Assembly (NCBI GenBank): GCA_002727395.1
Contig: PBWY01000097.1
Coordinates: 1 to 9,009, forward strand
Source: Rhodospirillales bacterium
Lineage (GTDB): Bacteria > Pseudomonadota > Alphaproteobacteria > MPNO01 > UBA2964
Length of the DNA stretch: 9,009 nucleotides
Reading direction: 5' to 3'
Position 1 is the first letter of the stretch, and the number at the start of each line of letters is the position of its first letter. Shown in pieces: positions 1-6,075 of this stretch. The translations under genes were made by a program, and so were the position numbers. The notes below the pieces were generated by a model. That model saw only the letters and a program-made list of their open reading frames with translations. It was not told where the DNA came from and did no database searches.

Positions 1-91
1 AACCATAGCCTTTAATTATATTAAACCACTTTATAACGCCCCGAATATGAACAGAATCTATATTTTCAGGTAACGAATCTGTTTCACTCAA
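1..91 (-). CDS. Cold-shock-domain protein, N-terminal fragment (cut by window edge)
   Basis: Thirty complete codons are visible on the minus strand. They read an acidic leader of about 15 residues (MSETDSLPENIDSVHIRG) followed by VIKWFNIIKGYG, the first strand and start of the RNP-1 motif (KGYGF) of the CspA family. These small OB-fold proteins bind single-stranded RNA and DNA in the cytoplasm and act as RNA chaperones or transcription antiterminators. The start is inferred to be TTG at 91-89. It has a G-rich run (106-101) nine bases upstream that could serve as a ribosome binding site, and the in-frame stretch further upstream has no ATG or GTG close by. A leader of this length before the domain recalls the alphaproteobacterial two-domain cold-shock proteins, but the rest of the gene lies outside the window, so one versus two domains cannot be decided. 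It is transcribed away from mnhE. Confidence 0.82.
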   Translation of the reverse strand, partial: MSETDSLPENIDSVHIRGVIKWFNIIKGYG

Positions 92-217
92 CGCAATTAA
101 CCCCCCATTATTTATTAATATTAATGTAGCACTTTTTTATAGTAACCAAAATAGATTTTTATTTAAGTAACTCCGGGATTTTTATTTTAGGAATAAGACT
201 TAAATAAAATCTAAAAT

Positions 218-238
218 TTTGTGATAAAATTTCACAAA
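218..238. promoter_or_regulatory. Inverted repeat, operator-like, in the csp-mnhE divergent spacer
   Basis: Two perfect 7-base arms, TTTGTGA (218-224) and TCACAAA (232-238), flank a 7-base AT spacer. The repeat sits about ten bases upstream of the candidate -35 box for the antiporter operon and between two divergent genes, a common place for a dimeric regulator to bind. The half sites resemble those of CRP/FNR-family proteins (TGTGA/TCACA), but the spacer is one base longer than in the classical CRP site. No regulator gene is in the window, so the binding protein is unknown. Confidence 0.35.
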
Positions 239-247
239 GGGGTAGCA

Positions 248-277
248 TTGAAATGTCTCACATAATAATTTTATGAT
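248..277 (+). promoter_or_regulatory. Candidate sigma70 promoter for the antiporter operon
   Basis: TTGAAA at 248-253 and TATGAT at 272-277 are close matches to the -35 and -10 consensus boxes, separated by 18 bases. Transcription would begin near 284 and give a leader of about 70 bases before mnhE. A second TATAAA at 286-291 lacks a good -35 partner. The spacer is very AT-rich, so chance matches are likely; this is a sequence-only prediction. Confidence 0.35.
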
Positions 278-299
278 GTTATCAATATAAATGCTCCCC

Positions 300-315
300 T
301 ACCGCAGCGGCGGTA
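300..315 (+). promoter_or_regulatory. Small GC-rich hairpin in the mnhE leader
   Basis: TACCGC (300-305) and GCGGTA (310-315) can pair into a 6-bp stem with a 4-base loop (AGCG). It is the only GC-rich segment of an otherwise AT-rich spacer. It lies about 40 bases before the mnhE start and would be inside the leader RNA if the promoter at 248-277 is right. There is no following T run, so it is not a standard intrinsic terminator. A regulatory role is speculative. Confidence 0.25.
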
Positions 316-356
316 ACAGGTTTGAAATAGATAATTTAGTGGTTTAAGACTTCGGT

Positions 357-848
357 ATGAGAATTCGTTTAATGCATTCATTGTCACTGGGCGTGGTTCT
401 GTTCGGCGTCTGGTTAATTTTATCGGGCCATTATACGCCGTTGATTATTTCGCTCGGGATCGTTTCCTGTGGAATTATAGTAGCTATCATGCAGCGTATG
501 GATTTGATAGACCATGAAGGGCACCCAATACATCTCACGTGGGGAGCTTTTTCTTATATACCGTGGCTCATAAAAGAGATAATTAAAGCCAACATAGACG
601 TTCTGCGCTTGATTTTACATCCTTCATTGAAAGTTACCCCTACATTATTACGCGTAAAAACTTCGCAGCAAAGTGACCTTGGGAAAGTAATTTATGCAAA
701 TTCTATTACTCTTACCCCAGGAACTATATCAATTGACGTCGCAAAGGGAGAGATTTTAGTGCATGCCCTCACCAAATCTGGAGCCGAAGATCTTTTAAAA
801 GGTGAGATGGATCAGCGGGTCACCAAAATGGTAGGAGAGGGTAAATGA
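357..848 (+). CDS. mnhE: Na+/H+ antiporter subunit E (MnhE/MrpE family)
   Basis: This 163-residue membrane protein is a small accessory subunit of the Mrp complex, needed for its assembly or activity. Two hydrophobic segments near residues 8-24 and 28-46 are followed by the family's amphipathic region around 70-87 (WLIKEIIKANIDVLRLIL). The cytoplasmic-domain signature ANSITLTPGTISIDV lies at 114-128 and HALT at 136-139. Length and motif order are normal for MrpE. The start is ATG 357: an in-frame stop lies at 345-347 and there is no other start between. It has no clear ribosome binding site, unlike the other operon genes, so it may be weakly initiated or the leader structure may matter. It is the first gene of the operon and its stop overlaps the mnhF start (ATGA). 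Confidence 0.92.
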   Translation: MRIRLMHSLSLGVVLFGVWLILSGHYTPLIISLGIVSCGIIVAIMQRMDLIDHEGHPIHLTWGAFSYIPWLIKEIIKANIDVLRLILHPSLKVTPTLLRVKTSQQSDLGKVIYANSITLTPGTISIDVAKGEILVHALTKSGAEDLLKGEMDQRVTKMVGEGK

Positions 849-1129
849 TATACTCTGCAGCAACCGCGGCACTCCTTGTCACGATGGTTCTGGCTCTCAT
901 CCGAGCAATAAAAGGACCTTCAATTTATGATCGTATTGTCGCCGTTAATATGTTTGGAACAAAAATAGTTCTCATGATAGCGGTGTTAGGGTTTTTGATG
1001 GGTCGTCCCGACTTTACCGATATTGCGCTCGTATACGCGCTAATTAATTTTGTCGGTACGATAGCTGTTCTTAAAGTCTTTAAATATGGAGATTTAGGTA
1101 GAGCTCATGATGATGAGGAACCTCTATAA
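845..1129 (+). CDS. mnhF: Na+/H+ antiporter subunit F (MnhF/MrpF family)
   Basis: This 94-residue protein has three transmembrane helices, roughly residues 3-22, 34-52 and 58-77, and is the small F subunit of Mrp complexes (equivalent to MbhB). The family signature GPSIYDRIVAVN is at 24-35. The third helix carries FTDIALVYALINFVGTIAV (57-75), with the acidic Asp59 typical of the family. The C-terminus is short and acidic (DDEEPL). The ATG overlaps the mnhE stop by four bases, and a strong AGGAGAGG lies at 833-840 just upstream, so translation is probably coupled. Its own stop shares one base with the mnhG start. Confidence 0.93.
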   Translation: MIYSAATAALLVTMVLALIRAIKGPSIYDRIVAVNMFGTKIVLMIAVLGFLMGRPDFTDIALVYALINFVGTIAVLKVFKYGDLGRAHDDEEPL

Positions 1130-1455
1130 TGGATTGGTCTATAATCGATGTTGTAAGCTGGGTCTTGATCATTATCGGAGGCTTTTCGGTAATCGCGGGA
1201 GCGATTGGGGTGCTAAGATTTCCGGACGTCTATACTAGGATGCATGCCGCTAGTATTACTGATACCTTGGGTGCTGGCACTATCATTGTCGGTCTCATCC
1301 TTCAGGCAGGACTGACGCTAGTGTCCGCGAAACTTTTTCTCATCCTCATTTTTATATTTTTTACTAGCCCTACTTCGAGCTTCGCGTTGGCGCATGCCGC
1401 CTTAAGCAGTGGAATAAAACCTATACTAGATAACGATCTGTTGAAAGACGATTAG
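1129..1455 (+). CDS. mnhG: Na+/H+ antiporter subunit G (MnhG/MrpG family)
   Basis: This 108-residue membrane protein has three helices (about 8-28, 46-64 and 66-80). The G-subunit signature GAIGVLRFPDVYTRMHAAS is at 24-42 and DTLG at 45-48, followed by the conserved SPTSSFALAHAAL stretch at 80-92. It corresponds to MbhC of archaeal Mbh complexes and contributes to the membrane core shared by Mrp and Mbh. The start ATG is fused to the mnhF stop (TAATG), with GAGGAA at 1115-1120 as ribosome binding site. Length is normal. The stop TAG (1453-1455) contributes bases to the ribosome binding site of the next gene. Confidence 0.93.
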   Translation: MDWSIIDVVSWVLIIIGGFSVIAGAIGVLRFPDVYTRMHAASITDTLGAGTIIVGLILQAGLTLVSAKLFLILIFIFFTSPTSSFALAHAALSSGIKPILDNDLLKDD

Positions 1456-1458
1456 GAG
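1454..1458 (+). promoter_or_regulatory. Ribosome binding site pointing to an ATA start at 1467
   Basis: AGGAG at 1454-1458 overlaps the mnhG stop codon and lies eight bases before an in-frame ATA at 1467. No ATG, GTG or TTG is in frame at a suitable distance. The next in-frame ATG, at 1503, has no purine-rich motif upstream and is 44 bases away from this one. This decides the preferred start of the MbhD/MbhE-like gene. Confidence 0.5.
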
Positions 1459-1466
1459 AATTTAAA

Positions 1467-2021
1467 ATAGAGACCTACTCGAATATTGGCATCCTTGCTT
1501 TCATGGCGTTGACAGTCATAGCCATCATACGTCTTCGCAATCTTTATGCTGTTGTAATGCTCGCAAGCATATTCAGCCTAATGGCAGCCGCTATATTTGT
1601 AATCCTTGACGCTGTCGATGTTGCATTTACAGAGGCGGCGGTGGGCGCTGGTATCTCCACGGTTCTTGGGCTTGGCACAATCGCTTTGACCACATCTGAA
1701 GAAAAAAAACCAACTCGACTAAAACTGTTCCCTTTATTGGTCGTACTTATTACAGGTGGAGCTCTAATATATGGAACTCTTGATCTTGCAAAATACGGTG
1801 ACCCGAATGCCCCGGCTCATAAACACGTAGCACCTACTTATTTGAAAGAGGCGCCGGAAAAAACAGGGATCCCAAATGTGGTAACGTCGGTATTAGCAAG
1901 CTATCGCGGCTACGATACATTAGGGGAAGTTACCGTAATATTTACGGCGGGAGTTGGGGTAATATTACTTCTCGGTAATTGGCGGTTTATTGGACGAAGG
2001 AGAGAAGACAACGATGTATAG
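1467..2021 (+). CDS. DUF4040 / MbhD-MbhE-like antiporter subunit (detached MrpA C-terminus)
   Basis: This is the equivalent of the C-terminal part of MrpA, encoded as its own subunit. Numbered from the ATA start it has 184 residues. An N-terminal helix (about 5-22) leads into the MbhD/DUF4040 region with DAVDVAFTEAAVGAG at 48-62. A further helix lies at 86-104, then a soluble loop, then the MbhE-like signature YRGYDTLGEVTVIFTA at 146-161 in the last helix. The acidic residues in these motifs (Asp48, Asp51, Glu56, Glu154) are typical of the family, where they are proposed to line ion paths. A start at ATG 1503 would give 172 residues and cut away most of the first helix, and it lacks a ribosome binding site; hence the ATA choice, which remains uncertain. 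In archaeal Mbh these two domains are separate genes; here they are fused to each other but separated from the antiporter part of MrpA. Confidence 0.85.
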   Translation: METYSNIGILAFMALTVIAIIRLRNLYAVVMLASIFSLMAAAIFVILDAVDVAFTEAAVGAGISTVLGLGTIALTTSEEKKPTRLKLFPLLVVLITGGALIYGTLDLAKYGDPNAPAHKHVAPTYLKEAPEKTGIPNVVTSVLASYRGYDTLGEVTVIFTAGVGVILLLGNWRFIGRRREDNDV

Positions 2022-2445
2022 TTATCTTGTTCTCCGTGTAGTGGCAAAGCTTTTAATGCCCTTTATTTTATTGTTTGCTCTTTATGTCCAATTTCATGGT
2101 GATTTTGGTCCCGGTGGAGGATTTCAGGCGGGTGTCATATTCGCTGCAGGTTTCATTTTGTACGCATTGATCTTTGGACTACAAAAAGCAGGAAGAGTAT
2201 TACCTAGAGGAATCCTAAGGTTTGGAATTGCATTGGGTGTACTGATTTTCGCCGGTGTCGGAGTTTATAATCTTCTTGTCGGAGGAAAATATCTTGATTA
2301 TTCGGCAATGGCGCAGAACCCAGTCCATGGTCAACACCTAGGGATTTTACTGGTGGAGCTGGGTGTTGGTGTGACTGTGGCCTCCGTAATGATTATGGTT
2401 TTTTTCACCTTTGCGAGACACCGTAATACCAAGGGCTCTGATTAA
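2014..2445 (+). CDS. mnhB: Na+/H+ antiporter subunit B (MnhB/MrpB family)
   Basis: This 143-residue protein with four predicted helices is the B subunit (MbhF equivalent). The hallmark FALYVQFHGDFGPGGGFQAG lies at residues 21-40 and HLGILLVELGVGVTVASVMI at 108-127. I chose ATG 2014, preceded by AAGGAG at 1997-2002. A TTG at 1990 would add eight charged residues (LDEGEKTT) that family members lack. With this start the gene overlaps the preceding one by eight bases (ATGTATAG). Length and motifs are normal for stand-alone MrpB. A one-base gap separates its stop from mnhC. Confidence 0.93.
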   Translation: MYSYLVLRVVAKLLMPFILLFALYVQFHGDFGPGGGFQAGVIFAAGFILYALIFGLQKAGRVLPRGILRFGIALGVLIFAGVGVYNLLVGGKYLDYSAMAQNPVHGQHLGILLVELGVGVTVASVMIMVFFTFARHRNTKGSD

Positions 2446-2446
2446 T

Positions 2447-2800
2447 ATGAGCCTGTTCGGATTGTATAACTACTGGATTGTAGTATTTTTAATGATGGCA
2501 GGTTTTTACGTTGTCGTTGCCCATGAAAATCTAATCAAAAAGATTGTGGGTTTGAATGTTTTCCAGGCCTCGGTCTTCATTTTATATATTACTGTCGGCA
2601 AGGTTCAGGGTGGCACCGCTCCTATTATTGGTGAAAATTTTACAATTTATTCCAACCCTTTGCCCCACGTTTTGATCCTGACCGCCATCGTCGTCGGTGT
2701 CGCGACTACCGCTTTGGGGCTCGCGCTTGTTATAAGAATAAAGGAAGCATACGGAACAATTGAGGATGATGAAATTGCAGCTCTGGAAGAAGAGCCGTGA
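2447..2800 (+). CDS. mnhC: Na+/H+ antiporter subunit C (MnhC/MrpC, NuoK-like)
   Basis: This 117-residue, three-helix membrane protein is homologous to complex I subunit NuoK and to MbhG. Helices fall near 7-25, 31-50 and 74-97. The GLNVFQASVFILYITVG segment (35-51) and PLPHVLILTAIVVGVA (71-86) are the family's second- and third-helix signatures. The C-terminus is acidic (EDDEIAALEEEP). ATG 2447 was chosen over an upstream TTG at 2411, because it starts the protein at the usual place and has AAGGG at 2431-2435. It overlaps the next gene by four bases (GTGA), implying coupled translation with its NuoM/N-like partner. Confidence 0.92.
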   Translation: MSLFGLYNYWIVVFLMMAGFYVVVAHENLIKKIVGLNVFQASVFILYITVGKVQGGTAPIIGENFTIYSNPLPHVLILTAIVVGVATTALGLALVIRIKEAYGTIEDDEIAALEEEP

Positions 2801-4272
2801 CAGAACATCTTGCTGCCCTACAAGTTGTAATACCCCTTCTTTGCGCCCCGATCTGTATGCTGGTGCGCTATCGAGACTGGTCTTGGAGTGTAGCTTTATT
2901 CGGCTCCTGGTCTTGCTTGGCAATCTCCTGGTTATTACTACAACAAGTAATGACTTCGGGTGTCATAAGCTACCATATGGGAAACTGGGTACCCCCAATA
3001 GGAATCGAGTACAGAATTGATGAAATCAATGCATTTGTACTTTTGATAGTGTCTGCAATCGGGGCTATCGTAACCCCTTATGCACGAGAAAGTGTAAGAG
3101 CTGAGTTTGGCGTTAATCGTGTATACATGTTTTACACTTCCTATATGTTATGCCTTTGCGGCCTCCTGGGTGTTACCATTACGGGGGATGCTTTCAACCT
3201 CTTTGTATTCCTCGAAATTTCATCCCTATCCTCATATGTGCTAATTGCTATGGGTAAAGATCGTCGGGCATTAAAAGCCGCCTATCAATACTTAATTTTA
3301 GGTACTATTGGAGCTACCTTTATAGTTATTGGCATCGGCCTTCTATATGCGGAAACCGGCACATTAAATATGGCCGACCTGGCAAATAAACTTTCCAAAA
3401 ACCCTATCAATAAAACCATTGGAACCGCATTTGGTTTTCTGTTCGTTGGTATCTCACTGAAGTTGGCATTATTTCCGTTGCACCTCTGGTTACCGAATGC
3501 CTATACATTTGCCCCTTCTGTGGTAAGTGCTTTCCTGGCAGCTACTGCCACTAAAGTAGCAGTCTATGTCTTATTACGTTTCCTCTTTACGATTTTTGAT
3601 ATCAAAATTTCATTTGGCGTACTACCACTCGAAAGTGTACTACTCGCATTATCAATAGTAGCAATGTTCGTCGCTTCAGTAGTTGCTATTTTTCAACCAA
3701 ACATAAAACGAATGCTAGCCTATAGCTCTGTTGCACAAATCGGCTATGTTATTTTAGGAATTAGTTTTATAAATATTAATGGTTTGGCGGCCGGTATCAT
3801 TCATCTATTTAATCATGCCCTTATAAAAGGCGGTATGTTTCTTGCGGTGGGCTGTTTGTTTTACAAAATTGCCTCAGTCAATATAGACAAATTGGCAGGC
3901 ATAGGGAGACGTATGCCCCTTACAATGGCCGCTTTTGTGGTTGGAGGATTAGGCCTTATTGGCGTTCCTCTAACTGCCGGTTTCATCAGTAAATGGTATT
4001 TGATAATCGGAGCGCTGGATCGCGGTTTGTGGTGGGCAGCGGTGCTTATCTTGCTAAGCTCACTCCTAGCGGTAATTTATATCTGGCGTGTGGTCGAAGT
4101 CGCATATTTGAAACCCTCTCCAGATGGCAACAATCATATTGAAGATGCCCCCCCTTCAATGCTTATCCCAACTTGGGTCTTAATCGGTTCTAGTATTTAT
4201 TTTGGTATCAACACAGATCTAACTGTCGGTGTAGCAAAGCAAGCCGCTAGACAATTGCTAGGGGGTGGGTAA
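2797..4272 (+). CDS. mnhD: Antiporter subunit D, MrpD-like (first of three NuoL/M/N-like subunits)
   Basis: This 491-residue polytopic protein, with about 14 helices, belongs to the proton-translocating family of NuoL/M/N, MrpA/D and MbhH. The expected charged residues are present: Glu140 in FVFLEISSLSSYVLIA (helix 5), Lys222 in KLALFPLHLWLP (helix 7), Lys253 in ATATKVAVY (helix 8), His340 and Lys344 in HLFNHALIKGGM, and Lys399 in FISKWYL (helix 12). Spacing of Glu140 and Lys222 fits characterised MrpD proteins, where these residues are needed for antiport. The start GTG 2797 overlaps the mnhC stop. Its position immediately after mnhC matches mrpD/mbhH in other operons, which supports calling this copy the true D subunit. 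Confidence 0.9.
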   Translation: MTEHLAALQVVIPLLCAPICMLVRYRDWSWSVALFGSWSCLAISWLLLQQVMTSGVISYHMGNWVPPIGIEYRIDEINAFVLLIVSAIGAIVTPYARESVRAEFGVNRVYMFYTSYMLCLCGLLGVTITGDAFNLFVFLEISSLSSYVLIAMGKDRRALKAAYQYLILGTIGATFIVIGIGLLYAETGTLNMADLANKLSKNPINKTIGTAFGFLFVGISLKLALFPLHLWLPNAYTFAPSVVSAFLAATATKVAVYVLLRFLFTIFDIKISFGVLPLESVLLALSIVAMFVASVVAIFQPNIKRMLAYSSVAQIGYVILGISFININGLAAGIIHLFNHALIKGGMFLAVGCLFYKIASVNIDKLAGIGRRMPLTMAAFVVGGLGLIGVPLTAGFISKWYLIIGALDRGLWWAAVLILLSSLLAVIYIWRVVEVAYLKPSPDGNNHIEDAPPSMLIPTWVLIGSSIYFGINTDLTVGVAKQAARQLLGGG

Positions 4273-5783
4273 TGACCGGTTCTACTGCAATTGCATTCGC
4301 GATAGGTTTACCGATTTTTGGCGTGATCCTTATATTACTTAACGACCGCTATCCTAATATACGTGACACTGTCACCCTAACTATTTCAGGTTGTTTAGCG
4401 CTGATCGTATTCGGCATGGTTCCGGAGGTAACATCAGGAGGAAGACCCACTCTTACTTTTTTGGAAATAATTCCGGGGCTTCCAATCGCGTTTAAGGTTG
4501 AACCACTAGGAATGCTTTTTGCTATGGTGGCATCCGGATTATGGGTCGTAACCACATTTTATTCGATTGGTTACATGCGGTCCCACCACGAGGTTAAGCA
4601 AACTCGATTTTACGCCTGTTTTGCCATTGCTATCTCCAGTGCGATGGGAATTTGCTTTGCCGGTAACATGCTGACCCTCTTTATTTTTTATGAGATACTT
4701 ACTATTTCTACTTATCCACTTGTTATCCATTCCGAGACCAAGGAAGCTGTTAAAGCGGGACGGACATATCTCGGACTATTAATCGGGACATCCGTAGCCT
4801 TCTTATTATTAGCTATCGTATGGACTTGGTTTCTCACCGGAACACTCGACTTTACTCCGGGTGGTATTTTAAAAGAAAAAGCTGATGGCCCAATTTTAGG
4901 GATTCTTTTGTTCTTATATATGTATGGTATCGGTAAGGCAGCACTGATGCCCATCCACCGATGGCTTCCAGCAGCAATGGTGGCACCAACCCCTGTTAGC
5001 GCGCTACTCCATGCAGTAGCAGTTGTAAAAGCGGGTGTATTTACTGTTTTAAAAGTTATCGTTTACATTTTTGGTACAGATACACTCGCCGGAATAGGTC
5101 AAGATGACTGGTTGATGTATATAGCGGCCTTTACAGTAATTGTCGCATCTTGTGTTGCTCTCACAAAGGATAACCTAAAGGCAAGACTCGCCTATTCAAC
5201 GGTTAGCCAACTTTCCTATATTATTTTGGGTGCCGCTTTAGCGAATAGCCTCGGTATTATCGGTGGTGGTATGCATATCGCCATGCACGCTTTCGGAAAA
5301 ATAACGCTTTTCTTTTGTGCCGGCGCCATTCTGGTTGCAAGTCACAAAACTGAGATTTCTGAAATGAAGGGTTTAGGCAGGATCATGCCCTTGACCTTTA
5401 CCGCGTTCTTCATTGGATCTTTAAGTGTAATTGGTCTGCCTCCGTTAGGTGGTTCCTGGAGTAAATGGTATCTGATGTTATCAGCATCAGAAGCTGGTTT
5501 GGTATTTTTTATGTTAATTTTCATGCTCAGTTCCTTATTAAATATCGCCTACTTGATGCCAGTTGTTGCCCGAGGTTTCTTTTCTGCACCCGAAAAACCA
5601 GAACACCACGACACGAATAAACCAGTTGGATTTTGGAATGGACTAAACATCGGAAAAATACATGAAGCCCCGCCATTCTGCCTGTTTGCCATGGCCATCA
5701 CAAGCGGCGGCTGTATTTTGCTATTCTTTTATGCTGACAAAATTTATAAAATGCTTGCTCCGGTAGCCGGTATCCAAGGCTGA
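4272..5783 (+). CDS. Second antiporter-like subunit, NuoL/MrpA N-terminus-like
   Basis: This 503-residue membrane protein is of the same family, with Glu141 in LFIFYEILTISTYPL (helix 5), Lys222 in GIGKAALMPIHRWLP (helix 7), His247 and Lys253 in SALLHAVAVVKAGV (helix 8), His335 and His339, Lys343, and Lys398 in WSKWYLM (helix 12). The stretch APTPVSALLHAVAVVKAGV (238-256) is the style of NuoL and MrpA rather than MrpD, so this subunit may stand in for the antiporter half of MrpA; that assignment is inference. It lacks the long C-terminal MrpA extension, which is encoded separately at 1467-2021. ATG 4272 shares one base with the previous stop (TAATG), with a G-rich run at 4261-4268 as ribosome binding site. 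A hydrophilic loop rich in His, Glu and Lys lies near 438-450 before the last helix. Confidence 0.88.
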   Translation: MTGSTAIAFAIGLPIFGVILILLNDRYPNIRDTVTLTISGCLALIVFGMVPEVTSGGRPTLTFLEIIPGLPIAFKVEPLGMLFAMVASGLWVVTTFYSIGYMRSHHEVKQTRFYACFAIAISSAMGICFAGNMLTLFIFYEILTISTYPLVIHSETKEAVKAGRTYLGLLIGTSVAFLLLAIVWTWFLTGTLDFTPGGILKEKADGPILGILLFLYMYGIGKAALMPIHRWLPAAMVAPTPVSALLHAVAVVKAGVFTVLKVIVYIFGTDTLAGIGQDDWLMYIAAFTVIVASCVALTKDNLKARLAYSTVSQLSYIILGAALANSLGIIGGGMHIAMHAFGKITLFFCAGAILVASHKTEISEMKGLGRIMPLTFTAFFIGSLSVIGLPPLGGSWSKWYLMLSASEAGLVFFMLIFMLSSLLNIAYLMPVVARGFFSAPEKPEHHDTNKPVGFWNGLNIGKIHEAPPFCLFAMAITSGGCILLFFYADKIYKMLAPVAGIQG

Positions 5784-5796
5784 ATTAGAGGAAAAG

Positions 5797-6075
5797 ATGG
5801 AACAAAATCAGGAGCCCCAGGAAAATAAAACGAGGCTAGACAAAAATAAAACAAAAGCCAAAATAATTTGGCTGCTGGGATTTGCCTGCATATTAAGTGT
5901 CGTCGCTGACTTATTCTATCATAAACACGTTCACTATGATGCTGAAGATTGGATTCCGGGAATGTACGGTTGGTATTCCCTGATAGGATGTACCGTAATG
6001 GTTCTGGTTGCAAATTTCCTACGAAACATCTTGAGCCGAAAAGAGAATTATTACAACGAGGCGGAAGATGATTGA
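5797..6075 (+). CDS. Small two-helix membrane protein of the antiporter operon, function unknown
   Basis: This 92-residue protein has a highly charged, probably cytoplasmic N-terminus (residues 1-22, rich in Lys, Glu and Asn). One helix spans about 23-40 and a second about 58-78, joined by a His- and Asp-rich loop (YHKHVHYDAEDWIPGMYGWY, 41-60). It ends in a charged tail with RKENYYNEAEDD. Similar two-helix proteins with an H-x-H loop and a YY/DYY tail appear, as I recall, beside mnhD-like genes in proteobacterial clusters, but I know no assigned function. It lies 13 bases after the second antiporter gene and overlaps the third by eight bases, with GAGGA at 5788-5792 as ribosome binding site. 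Its place suggests an accessory or assembly subunit linking the two large subunits. Confidence 0.78.
   Translation: MEQNQEPQENKTRLDKNKTKAKIIWLLGFACILSVVADLFYHKHVHYDAEDWIPGMYGWYSLIGCTVMVLVANFLRNILSRKENYYNEAEDD

Noticed and set aside
106..108. Minus-strand ATG as start of the cold-shock gene
   Set aside because: Its frame reaches TAA after three codons and is not the frame encoding VIKWFNIIKGYG.
218..238. A bona fide CRP site
   Set aside because: The arms resemble CRP half sites but the spacer is seven bases rather than six, so it is reported only as an unspecified inverted repeat.
2582..2923. Minus-strand open frame of 113 codons across the mnhC/mnhD junction
   Set aside because: It lies opposite two well-recognised membrane-protein genes, has no familiar motif or ribosome binding site, and is explained as an antisense shadow.
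2760..3020. Plus-strand 86-codon frame overlapping the end of mnhC and the start of mnhD
   Set aside because: It is out of frame with both real genes and resembles no protein family; the in-frame products there carry clear antiporter motifs.
1467..4272. A frameshifted or broken mrpA gene
   Set aside because: The detached MrpA C-terminal subunit is separated from the antiporter genes by intact mnhB and mnhC and has its own ribosome binding site, so the split is a genuine arrangement, not a broken gene.
5744..6013. Minus-strand 89-codon frame opposite the small two-helix gene
   Set aside because: The plus-strand gene has a ribosome binding site, tight operon spacing and a sensible two-helix topology; the opposite frame has none of these.
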